Source: Plantago major (taxonomy: Eukaryota > Streptophyta > Magnoliopsida > Lamiales > Plantaginaceae). Taken from it: a DNA stretch of 64,000 bases. Location: NCBI GenBank assembly GCA_026545765.1, contig JAIFAC010000216.1, forward strand, positions 79,203-143,202. Direction: 5' to 3'. Positions 1 through 8,324 of this stretch are shown here, in pieces (position 1 is the stretch's first letter; each line of letters opens with the position of its first letter). The notes under the pieces were generated by a model, which worked only from the letters and a program-made list of their open reading frames with translations, had not been told where the DNA came from and searched no databases. The translations under genes were made by a program, and so were the position numbers.

Positions 1-64
1 CCTTTTGGGCCACTTTGATTTTACACCGAGACCTTTTTTTTTTTTGAGTCGACACCAGAACGTT
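1..64. repeat. MULE left terminal inverted repeat
   Basis: Bases 1-64 match the reverse complement of 5610-5673 over the full 64 bases. The differences are one substitution near the tip and some inside an A/T run. The repeat starts CCTTTTGGGCCACTTTG and ends CACCAGAACGTT. It may begin slightly upstream of the window. Confidence 0.9.
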
Positions 65-287
65 TCAGAATAATGTGGCTTCACACAAAGGTTGAATGGC
101 GTTAAAAACATCCGTTAAGTGAGGGTAAAAAAGACATTTCTCACACCTTTTCCCTCCAAACCTTATATGATTTTCCCTCCCATTCACTTGATTTCCCTCC
201 ATTTATTGTACACATAAACCCTAATATAATCCCCAATTTCCTCATGTCCAATTCCAACAATTTGCCTCAATTCCTAGTAAATCGAAG

Positions 288-798
288 ATGGCGGATGATC
301 CAATTCCAACAATTTGCCGGTGTAATGTTCCAAGTGCTCGAATCACATCTTGGATTGACGGGCATCCCGGTCGGAGGTTTGAGAGATGTCGTTATTTTGG
401 GGTATGTGATATGTGTTCATTGTTGGTATAGTTTCTGTTTTGGCAGCTTGATTTCGAAGTCTAATTTGTTGATTTTGGTTGATTTTTCTGCTTTTGGTTT
501 TGATGCATCTTGTCTGTTAATTGTAGACTAGACGAGCATGTGGACATTGGACATGGATTGACCCAGAGATGTGCAAGAGATCGAAACAAATAATCCGTTA
601 CTGCGTAGGATTAATGGGTATGAGGCAAGAATTAAGGATTTGGAGGAAGAAAATGCTCGACTTAGAGCTGAAAACATTCATCTTCAAAATATGGCAGCTG
701 GACCATCTGGTGGTATTTCAGGGGAGGAAGTGAAGAATGAGATAGATGAATTGAGTGCCCAGATTGAGGAGCTACGTATTCGCGTAGGAATGAACTAG
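288..798 (+). CDS. GRF-type zinc-finger and coiled-coil accessory protein of the MULE (spliced, one frameshift)
   Basis: Exon 1 (288-401) starts at an ATG in a good plant context (AAGATGGCG). It encodes MADDPIPTICRCN, then HPGRRFERCRYFG, the signature of GRF zinc fingers (CxC, GRRF, then C). A GT donor at 402 and an AG acceptor ending at 526 define a 125-base intron. Exon 2 resumes in phase with ACGHWTWIDPEMCKR, the second half of the finger. The frame then slips by one base near 590. The following frame (about 571-798) encodes a strong heptad coiled coil (EARIKDLEEENARLRAEN) ending at 798. GRF fingers bind single-stranded nucleic acid in known proteins. The role here is inferred from position: it takes the second-gene slot of a MuDR-like element. 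The frameshift may be decay or a sequence error. Confidence 0.72.
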
Positions 799-1490
799 TA
801 TGGAGATTTGTTCAGTGTTTGTGTTGTTGTCATTAGTATGAACTAGTATGTAATATATATTGTGTTATCCTTATGATGTAATGGACATGGTTTTCTAATG
901 AAATGTGTATTGTTCTCTAAGATCTGATATGGTTATTACTCTGCAAATTTTCTGTTTTTGGGATTGAAAGGTGAACTTAAATATTGGTACTTGACACTGT
1001 AAAATTGTAGATATAGTGTTACTCGACACTGACCTTTTGATAAATTGTCGATTTACGATAACTATACAACATGAAGAGCCGCTACGAAACCTTTTAATAA
1101 CATACCATTTTCCACTACTCAGAACTGCAGATTTCTGCAACAAAAACTGAGTATCCAACAAGTGAACAAATACAAATTAGAAAATGCAGGCTTTTGCATA
1201 TGAAAAAAGCAACAATTCCATAGATCAAACCATTAGATACATTCAACCAGTAGCAACAATCTTGTGCAAAATGTGACATAACCTACCCAGACAAAACTAC
1301 CAAACAACCATAAACCCAACCACTCACAGATGGCATGACCAAACACCAACAAAATGAGAATTAAATGGTGTTATCCTCACGATGGCATCAACAAACTAAT
1401 GCGAGATTCAATAAACACAAAAAGACCATGAATTCCACTATGATCCAACAAAATGAACTCTATCCAAGTTCAAAGACAACAACTAAACGG
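799..1490. other. Non-coding stretch between the convergent MULE genes
   Basis: About 690 bases of AT-rich sequence separate the 3' ends of the GRF gene and the transposase gene. A minus-strand open frame at 895-1161 has no recognisable domain and no codon-like pattern. I see no RNA gene or clear repeat. In MuDR the equivalent interval holds the convergent transcript ends. Confidence 0.6.
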
Positions 1491-2004
1491 TCACTTCTTA
1501 GATGCATTTGCAGTGACACTTGATTCTTGAGTTCCATTACAAGCTAGTCTTTTGCTCCTCCTTGTTGGTGTATCAGGCTGCCTTTTGTTTGTCTTATTGC
1601 CTTTTCCTTTTGCTTGAGCCTATTGATCATAAGTGGAGTGTAAATACTTGTCAATTGAACTAGAAATAATAGACAACAAATAGCATGAATACTAAAGTAA
1701 AGAATACATGCTATACCTCAGTTTCCTTTTACTTAAAGTAGTCACTCAATAATCCCAATTCAATCCTTGTGGCTGCAGATGGTTCTTGTTCATTAACAAA
1801 CAATTTCCTCTTCCTTGGTGGTTGAGTAGGGGGGTCTTGATCAGTTCTAGTTCCCATCAAATCTTTAGCATCTTCTATAGGTGAAGTTGTCTTCTCAGCT
1901 GCAGGTGTAGTTCTCTTCTTAGGTTGTTTCTTCTTTTTTTCCCTTATTTCCCTTGTTTTCCAGTAAACATCAAGTAGGTGTTGTAAGAATCCAAACTTGA
2001 ACAT
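1491..2004 (-). pseudogene. MULE transposase C-terminal basic exons
   Basis: The frame at 2004-1729 is Lys/Pro-rich (EKKKKQPKKR, PPRKRKLFVNEQ), consistent with a nuclear localisation tail. A final exon at 1619-1491 follows an AG acceptor and encodes AQAKGKGNKTNKRQP, then TRRSKRLACNG, and stops at 1491. The exon is in phase 0 from the acceptor and is too short to show as a stand-alone reading frame. Confidence 0.6.
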
Positions 2005-2191
2005 GATTATACAAGATACCTAACATTTACTAACTAGTGTCATACCTGAACTCCTGCTTCATCATCTACAATCCTCATCAAACACTCCTCAAACTTATGC
2101 CCAGTGTCTTTTCAATAGGTACATTTATCTACCTTTCTTTTCTGATTCAAGAACATCAAGTAAGGTAAGTTAGTCTACAAGATTAAGCAAA

Positions 2192-2716
2192 CTAAAGTAA
2201 ACTAAAGTGAACTGCAGTTGCACATGTTACCTTGCCCTTGGTTGCAGTTTTACTAGATTCAGCAGGACATTCTTTCATCCTCTTAACACAACCAGCGTTG
2301 TTATGGCCTGCTAACTTACAATAAGAGCAACTCATGATCATCCCATGCCTGCCTAACCTACCAGTCTCTGCAGCTTTCTGTAGTGCAAGCTTGGCTTTGA
2401 TTTCTTGTATCTCAATTAATGTACCCTTCTTCCTTGTGTTATTTTTGGGCCTGCCAGGCATCTTTTCAGGAATAGGAGGCAATAGAGCAGGAAGAGAAGA
2501 CATTGGCCATTCATTCTGCCCTCTGAGTGGAACCATCACTTGTATGTATAGTGTCAAATATGTAGCCCTCTTATAGCACTCATGAACATACTCTTGGGCC
2601 TTTCCCCGAAGGCGGGGCGACAAAGTGCATGCCGACATGGATAGCCACTTAGCCGCTTTGCTAACTTCTAAATCCTCTCCTCCACAGACCTGATCCACTA
2701 TCCATACCTCCACCAT
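2192..2716 (-). pseudogene. MULE transposase SWIM remnant and CCHC zinc knuckle
   Basis: The 174-codon frame carries KWLSM, a disturbed stretch where the SWIM CxC/CxH ligands should be, then QEYVHECYKRATYL, GQNEWP and the proline-rich PALLPPIPEKMPGRPK. A zinc knuckle CSYCKLAGHNNAGC lies near 2300. This order (SWIM, GRPKN linker, CCHC) is standard for the C-terminal half of plant MULE transposases. Confidence 0.75.
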
Positions 2717-2765
2717 TCATTTGAACCTCAAATGCATCGATCCATTGAGAAAGCAAGTGAACTCA

Positions 2766-3611
2766 TTACTCTTCATGGCACCATAATCGACTTCTCTCGA
2801 TTGATGGACAGATATCACCCCACCAATGTTCTGCCTTACTCCTACTCACCCAAATCCTTTTCATGATAAGCATCCTAGTTTCTTCAAGCATCTCAATCAT
2901 TGGCTTGCTTCTTGACTCTAGAATCATGGAGTTAAAGCTTTCAGACATGTTGTTCAAACATGTGTCAGACTTGACATGAGTTCTAAAGTGGGACTTGGAC
3001 CAGTTCTCAGCAGGCTTATTAAGAAGCCATTTATGTGCTGCCTTGTCCTTCTTCTGTATCTCCCTCATTATCTACTCAAAGTCCACCACCCTTGTAGCTT
3101 TTGCAGCACTCCATAGTAATTGCTTAAGAGCTAAGCCACCATGGTGTATCTTCATGTTGTTGTATAGGTGAACAACCTGAAACACGATAAACCATTGGGA
3201 TAGTTAGTAGATAAACAATTCAAGATAAACTATGTGATAATTACACTAAGTAGATAGTTACATTACATGTGTTCAACATTGGGAAACAAGCTCTCAATTG
3301 CAATGATAAGCCCTTTTTGCTTGTCTGACATGAAGGTGAAGTCAACTGCATCCTCCTCAATGCCTAAGTGCAGCTAGATACTCCAAAACCCAGGCCCATG
3401 TATCAGTTTTCTCCTTCTCAACTACAGCATAAGCAATGGGATATAGTGAATTGTTTGGATCAATTCCCACTGCAGTGAGAAGTATGCCACCATTCTTTCC
3501 CCTAAGATGGCATCCATCTAGACATATGATCTTCCTTAATGACTTAAATCCTCTCTTCATGGCACCCCCAACAGATGTATAACCTTTTGAATATCTGTCT
3601 GCCATCATCAC
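2766..3611 (-). pseudogene. MULE transposase DDE catalytic core
   Basis: The first catalytic aspartate block reads CLDGCHLRGKNGG near 3500. It is followed by LTAVGIDPNNSLYPIAYAVV and TWAWVLEYLAAL, typical of the MULE transposase domain. A second conserved block, FTFMSDKQKGL, lies near 3320 in a shifted frame, and VVHLYNNMKI follows an AG acceptor near 3180. The NNMSESFNSMI block near 2950 lies in the region of the catalytic glutamate. A stop near 3070 and frame changes interrupt the core. Confidence 0.8.
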
Positions 3612-4712
3612 ACTTGAAAGGGCTGATCCTTATTGTGTTTGTTTCATCACTTCTCTTGATCTCAGCTGCATACCTCCACAATGCAGCATATTGTTCCGTG
3701 TCACACCCAGATTTCTTCAATTGCACCAACCTCTTTGCCCTATACAACCTGTTTTCTTTGATAACCACACCCTTCTTACTTCTGATAACAGACTTCATGT
3801 AATTCACTTTCCATTTATCAATACTCTTGATCTCTTCCTCATATTGATGTGCTATCCACCTAGCAGAAGCAGCCTTAACATTCTCCACCCTGCTACAATG
3901 ATGTGTACCACTCAATGCTTTGATTTGCATGGCTACCTTGCCCTTTCCATGAAAAGCATTTGCTTGAAGTCTCCATGGACAACTCTTGGCAGCACAACTA
4001 ACAACAATCCTGCCCTCATCATTTCTGTCAAACCTAAGCTCCTTCCCATTCTTGATGGAATGATTCCTAATGGCTTCCCTCAACACTTTATTCCCAGGGA
4101 ACACCAATCCAATCTCAAACTTTGGGTTCTCCATATCAGTTATAGGGTTAAAGAGTGGGAAACCCATATACTCAGATGGTTGAGCAACAATTGATATGGC
4201 AGGAATACTCATTTGTGGTGTGGTTGATGTCCCATCAAAGTTCACATTGTCTACCCCACCCAACCACTGATGTACTTTCACAAACTTGTAGTATGCTGCA
4301 TTTTCAATTGTCAACTCACAATCACTATCATTGAAACCATCTGAGATGATTGAATATTCTCCCATAGACTGATCATCAAAATCTGCTTCTCTTTCATCCA
4401 CCAAGTGTGAGTACATCTCCATATGAATATGTTCTCTATCAACTGATTCACCACCTTGTGTAGTAGCACCATCCTGTGTAGTTTTCTTGCCAGCTTGTCT
4501 GTCACCATGCTCACTATCATATCCATCACTCTCACTGTCATCACCTCCCTCACTCTCACCGTGCTCATCATCTCCCTCTGTCCCATCTGTCTCACCCTCC
4601 TCAGCCTCTCCCTTTGTCTCACCCTCCTCACCCTCCCTAGCCTCTCCCTGTGTCTCACCCTGCTCATCAGCCCCCTCTTCACCAGTCTCATTCTCACCTT
4701 GGTCCTCTAAAT
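3544..4712 (-). pseudogene. MULE transposase acidic linker and MuDR DNA-binding domain
   Basis: From 4712 to about 4480 the frame encodes an acidic Gly/Glu/Asp linker with repeated GE and EGGDD blocks. It runs without a stop into a conserved start-like MEMYSHLVDER at 4422. Residues equivalent to 4100-3890 form the MuDR zinc-binding domain: VFPGNKVLREAI, FDRNDEGRIVVSC, KSCPWRLQA and GTHHCSR, giving a C-x-x-x-C pair followed by H-H-C. The segment then enters the region before the catalytic core and loses frame near 3600. Confidence 0.82.
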
Positions 4713-4799
4713 TATTGAAGTGCTCTAAAAAAACACCAATCTGATTACTCGATCAGCTGCCAAATCCCATACTACAAGCATCAATATACATTTCCATCT

Positions 4800-5051
4800 T
4801 TACCAACTCTGTGATTTATCCCATACTTTGAAATGCTGATTCACAGACTTAGGATCAATGCCACACATGCTCACCATTTCTTTAACTTCTAGCATACTCA
4901 TCTCATCAACATTACACCAATCAAAATGGGATATCCATCCTCCATCATAAAATGTTCCATTCTTAATAAGCTTGCCATGGTGATGCATTACAATAGTGAA
5001 GTTGAAGCTTAGTGGGACTACACAACAAAAAACACCAAAAACAAAGTGCAA
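4800..5051 (-). pseudogene. MULE transposase N-terminal exon
   Basis: The open stretch encodes a hydrophobic start, then MHHHGKLIKNGTFYDGGWI and DEMSMLEVKEMVSMCGI. This is the N-terminal module found ahead of the MuDR DNA-binding domain in many plant MULE proteins. The frame is lost near 4800. The next identifiable coding sequence, MEMYIDACSMGFG, continues at about 4755-4797 and meets a TGA before the acidic linker. Confidence 0.7.
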
Positions 5052-5609
5052 CAGTCAATATTTACCCAAACCTAATATTCTTTGTATCTATAAACTATTG
5101 TCGACATCAAAACAAAAGAAACCTTTTATCTAGGAACAAGCGAATCTAAAAACAATAAAAAACCTACTTTGAATATTATAACTCATCTAACCTGATTAAA
5201 CTATGATTCTGAGTAAGAAGAACATATAACACCAACATTATCATCGATAAGACCAAAAAGAACATTTTTTTTTGGTTCGTATACAGTAAAATACACAGAG
5301 CACTTCGACATTGTTGGAGAAAGAACTTACCATAATCGAGGTAATGCGACCATGAGAATCTAGTACTTGGACCCGTTTTTCCAAGCCATCGCAATTTGAA
5401 GAAGAAGATCGATCGTCACTTCAATCTCTTTTGAATTTCTCTTGAATTGATTTGGGATTGGAGTGAAATTAGGTTTAATTGTTTTACATTATAGAAGGTG
5501 GAAGGTTAGGCATGTAATTTGTCCATTTGCCCTTATCGGTAGCGTGGAACACGCTTGTGTGACTTGAAGTTAACAAGTCTAAGTCTTGTGTTGAGTCGAT
5601 CTGTTGACT

Positions 5610-5673
5610 AACGTTCTGGTGTCGACTCAAATAAAAAAAAGGTCTCGGTGTAAAATCAAAGTGGCCCATAAGG
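5610..5673. repeat. MULE right terminal inverted repeat
   Basis: This is the inverted partner of bases 1-64. It starts AACGTTCTGGTGTCGAC and ends GTGGCCCATAAGG. In MULEs such repeats bind transposase and often carry the promoter of the adjacent gene, here the minus-strand transposase. Confidence 0.9.
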
Positions 5674-5705
5674 TTTTAGTGAGAAATAAAATTTTCTCTT
5701 TTAAG

Positions 5706-5714
5706 TATATAAAT
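5706..5714 (+). promoter_or_regulatory. TATA-like box
   Basis: TATATAAAT lies 33 bases right of the MULE end. It is followed by a pyrimidine-rich leader-like stretch (TTTCCTTTCCTCAGCTCAACACAGC). It could drive the unassigned transcript region that follows. Confidence 0.4.
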
Positions 5715-6205
5715 TTCTCTCTCGATTGCAAATCCTAATTCATTTCCTTTCCTCAGCTCAACACAGCTCCACGCCTCCACCAGCTTTGTTAGGTTAATGT
5801 TAGATGGTGGTGGTTGCCACGCTCCGCCTCCACCGCTTTGTTCATTTGGTGGATGAGGTGGCAGTGCTTCATGCGTCTTGAGTTAAGAGGCGGCATTGCG
5901 GAAGCATTGCGGCTTACATTGTGGCGGAGGATTATGCTAAGAGGTTTGAGTCGGTGATTTCTTTGGTATGGTTCCTTGAATTTTTTGTCATTAGTGTTTA
6001 CATTGAGACATTTTCCTATGATTTCTATGCTCTTCATTTTATTGTGAGAATTAGTTCTAGGTTTATTTACGGTTGGTTCCGTATTTGGACTCATGATTAT
6101 TTTATCTATATGGTGCGATTAGGTATAAAACAGTTCCCTGCCTTCAATTTTTAGTGTGCTAAGATATAATTCACACTCTGATTAATTTTTCCATGAGGTT
6201 GAGAA
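5715..6205 (+). other. Leader/first-exon-like host sequence of unknown gene
   Basis: Sequence after the TATA-like box has exon-like composition to about 5967 (a frame includes AEDYAKRFESVISL). It then reaches a GTATGG donor-like site and AT-rich intron-like DNA. I could not match the exon-like part to TPLATE or any family. It may be the start of the transcription unit whose later part lies right of the Ty3 insertion, but that is inference. Confidence 0.35.
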
Positions 6206-6210
6206 TTAAG
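6206..6210. repeat. Target-site duplication TTAAG, left copy
   Basis: TTAAG immediately precedes the TG of the left LTR and recurs directly after the CA of the right LTR at 19808-19812. It marks a single clean integration event. Confidence 0.85.
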
Positions 6211-7036
6211 TGTTGAGGGGAAAACCTCGAACACTAACTGACTAAACTACTACATATATCCTGAACTTGGCCCCGCCTTCTACTTGAAGTCCGTAACCAC
6301 TCCTCAGAGCTAGAGCACACAGAAAGGACTAAGTGGGGGGGATTAAACGGGATATCCGGATTTTCGTCGATCCGGTTGAGACTTTACTCAAAAGGAGTTG
6401 GAAGCTCAAATGTAATGAATTCTGAGGAAGGTTAATATGTGAAACACTTATGACATACCTTAAGGTCTTGGACCTTGCTCCATATTTATAGTTATCATGT
6501 ACTTATGAAGAGGTTCATAAGATGATGCCAAGTGAACGATCCAGATTTGGACACCAATGCTACCTTCAGCCCATAGCCCATTAATGAACAGTAATCCAAT
6601 ACCGATTAGTGGGCCTAGGATGGTAGTTTGGACCTTTTCCCTCTGAAATCTTTATTCACTTTGTTGGGTCGTGTTAGTCCCTCGAATGATTTATGCCTTG
6701 GTTGATCTGCCCTTAGGTAACTCTGGATGTCCGAACCAGAAGTTTCACGGAAGTATCTCGATGGTTACATTATATCGTTTGGGCTTATCGCGATGGTGGC
6801 GTCCGAGATTCTCTCGTCCGGTCCGTTAGGCATCTCTGTACTGACATAGTCAGGTTTTGAAGTCTTTTGTAGCATTTCGGACTAGGCTGTGGGCGTAATG
6901 ACTTTAAGCGTCTTGGCGATTCACTTTGGTAGACCATCGAGGTCGGACGATCTTGAATTAGCTAATTAAGCCGTGATGCGCTTTAGGACACGCTCTATGG
7001 CACCCTTAACGGATTGTACACATGTCTGTAACAACA
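6211..7036 (-). repeat. LTR (3' LTR in element orientation)
   Basis: It begins TGTTGAGGGGAAAACC and ends GTCTGTAACAACA, with TG...CA ends. It is 826 bases long and matches 18979-19807 throughout. A minus-strand TATA box (reverse of CATATTTATAG) lies at 6481-6491. Confidence 0.92.
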
Positions 7037-7052
7037 TATGTCCCCCTAGTTT
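7037..7052 (-). other. Polypurine tract of the Ty3 element
   Basis: Read on the minus strand, the bases next to the LTR are CTAGGGGGACATA, a purine-rich primer for plus-strand DNA synthesis. The same tract occurs beside the LTR of the third Tat element at 57191. Confidence 0.7.
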
Positions 7053-7563
7053 CCAAGTATCTTAGTAGAAGATAGTTGGTAACTATGAAAAGAACAAGTG
7101 TGTTGTGGAGCGTGTCCGAATCGTTAACTAGAGAAAGGAAAAAATCCCCTCTGTTGAAATCCGTCATCCGTGTTCTTAGGAATTCAATATATCTCTCTGC
7201 CCCCCTTTTCCTTCTACAGTCCGAGTTAGCGGAAGTGCTCGGACTGTAGATGGAAAAGGTATTTGTAATCGAGATATATATCCGAGTACGGTTAGGATGT
7301 AGTGTAGCCTTCTGGAGGCTATCCGTTAGATAGCTCGTTGAACTGGTCTTCTGAATTTGATCGTAAGCGAAGAGGCCCAATTGGTTGTCCGTTCGGCCCA
7401 CTGGGGTTGGAGGCCCAATTGATGCGACGCGTCTGTCACGCATTGAATGCGACGTACTGATGGCAATCCATTCGTGGAACGGTGTAACCCTTGGATTAGA
7501 AAGATCTGACGGTTGGGATTCAAATCTAGGTGATGTGACTCTTGGCTTTCTCCAAATTTCCCT

Positions 7564-7570
7564 TATAAAT
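7564..7570 (+). promoter_or_regulatory. TATA box for antisense gene 1 of the Ty3 element
   Basis: TATAAAT lies in CCCTTATAAATAGTCAGC. A pyrimidine-rich leader follows, with a donor-like AAGTAAGTAC near 7767. It faces away from the 3' LTR, toward the antisense reading region that starts at 8325. Confidence 0.6.
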
Positions 7571-8324
7571 AGTCAGCTCCTCGGTCACTTTCACACTTTT
7601 AGCAATATCGAAACTCAGTGCAATCATATAGTAATCCGAGCAATTGAAGGCGCATCCGAGCAAGTAAAACTCGCACAATTTCGGAGATTTCTGCTGCGAA
7701 TCTGTTCCTTCGGAGGATCATCCAGGCTTAGTCGTCCGCACAAACTTCTACAGTCGACTGTTATCAAGTAAGTACATCTTTACTTTGCTCGAGTATTTTT
7801 CCTTTTTTGTGATATGCTTCCTTCCTGGGCGTTTACTTTGCTCTGCCTGAATACTATGTTGTCGAGTCTTGTTTTTGCTGGTGTTGCGAGTGTTAGGTTG
7901 TTAGCATCATTCTCAGTTGAAATGGCATTACTTCGTACTGTTGCATGCTTAATACTCTGCAACCCAGACTCGAATATGCATGCATATTTGGTAGTGTGTG
8001 GGTGACGATTGGCACACAAGCCTCTGTAAACTGGCCCTTTTGAGCGTGTCGGGTAGTGTTGATGCTGGTGCCGATGGCACATCTTAGTGTGCCAAGGTTG
8101 GCGCCATGAATTCCGATACTGAACCTCATGCAGGCCAAACCTGGTTAAATACAATGTCGTAGGCTGTTTCGGACTTAAGAAGATACCTAAACGAACTCTC
8201 GGACAATCACCACTATAAATGTCGACTCGTTTCCATACGCCTTAGGATGTCAGGGCGATAGTCGGAACCCTTGAGGCACAAGCTACAATGATCACGATGA
8301 ACTTAGGTCTTTGGGTCCGTAGAT

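Larger units (their letters stand above)
1491..5051 (-). pseudogene. MULE transposase gene (MuDR family), interrupted
   Basis: Reading leftward from 5051, the gene shows the standard MULE order. First is an N-terminal domain (GTFYDGGWISHF near 4950), then a Gly/Glu-rich acidic linker and a MuDR-type Cys/His DNA-binding domain. Next come the DDE transposase core (LDGCHLRGKNGG near 3500), remnants of a SWIM domain and a CCHC zinc knuckle. Basic C-terminal exons end at 1491. Several introns are visible. At least five lesions interrupt it: a frame change near 4800, a TGA near 4755, frame changes near 3600 and 3360, a stop near 3070, and a garbled SWIM region near 2620. It would excise and reinsert the element if intact. 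The present copy is probably inactive unless the lesions are sequence errors. Confidence 0.85.
1..5673 (-). mobile_element. Mutator-like DNA transposon (MULE), near-complete
   Basis: The segment is bounded by inverted copies of a 64-base sequence at 1-64 and 5610-5673. Inside lie a MuDR-type transposase on the minus strand (1491-5051) and a small spliced GRF zinc-finger gene on the plus strand (288-798). The two genes start near opposite ends and converge, as mudrA and mudrB do in maize MuDR. The transposase fold, long terminal repeats and two-gene layout fit a Mutator-like element. The left repeat begins at base 1 of the window, so the usual 9-bp target duplication cannot be tested. Both genes carry lesions, so this copy is probably not autonomous. 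Confidence 0.88.

Noticed and set aside
244-531. 95-codon plus-strand frame over the first MULE gene
   Set aside because: It reads through an intron and in the wrong frame. The spliced GRF frame starting at 288 explains the region better.
895-1161. Minus-strand frame in the MULE interior
   Set aside because: No domain, no splice context and no coding pattern. It lies between the ends of two convergent genes.
4311-4744. Long Arg/Val-rich and Ser/Leu-rich frames over the MULE acidic linker
   Set aside because: They are shadows of the Gly/Glu-rich repeat coding in the transposase frame.
5921-6154. 77-codon frame with hydrophobic tail right of the MULE
   Set aside because: The tail runs into intron-like AT-rich DNA after a donor-like GTATGG. 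Only the first part could be exon.
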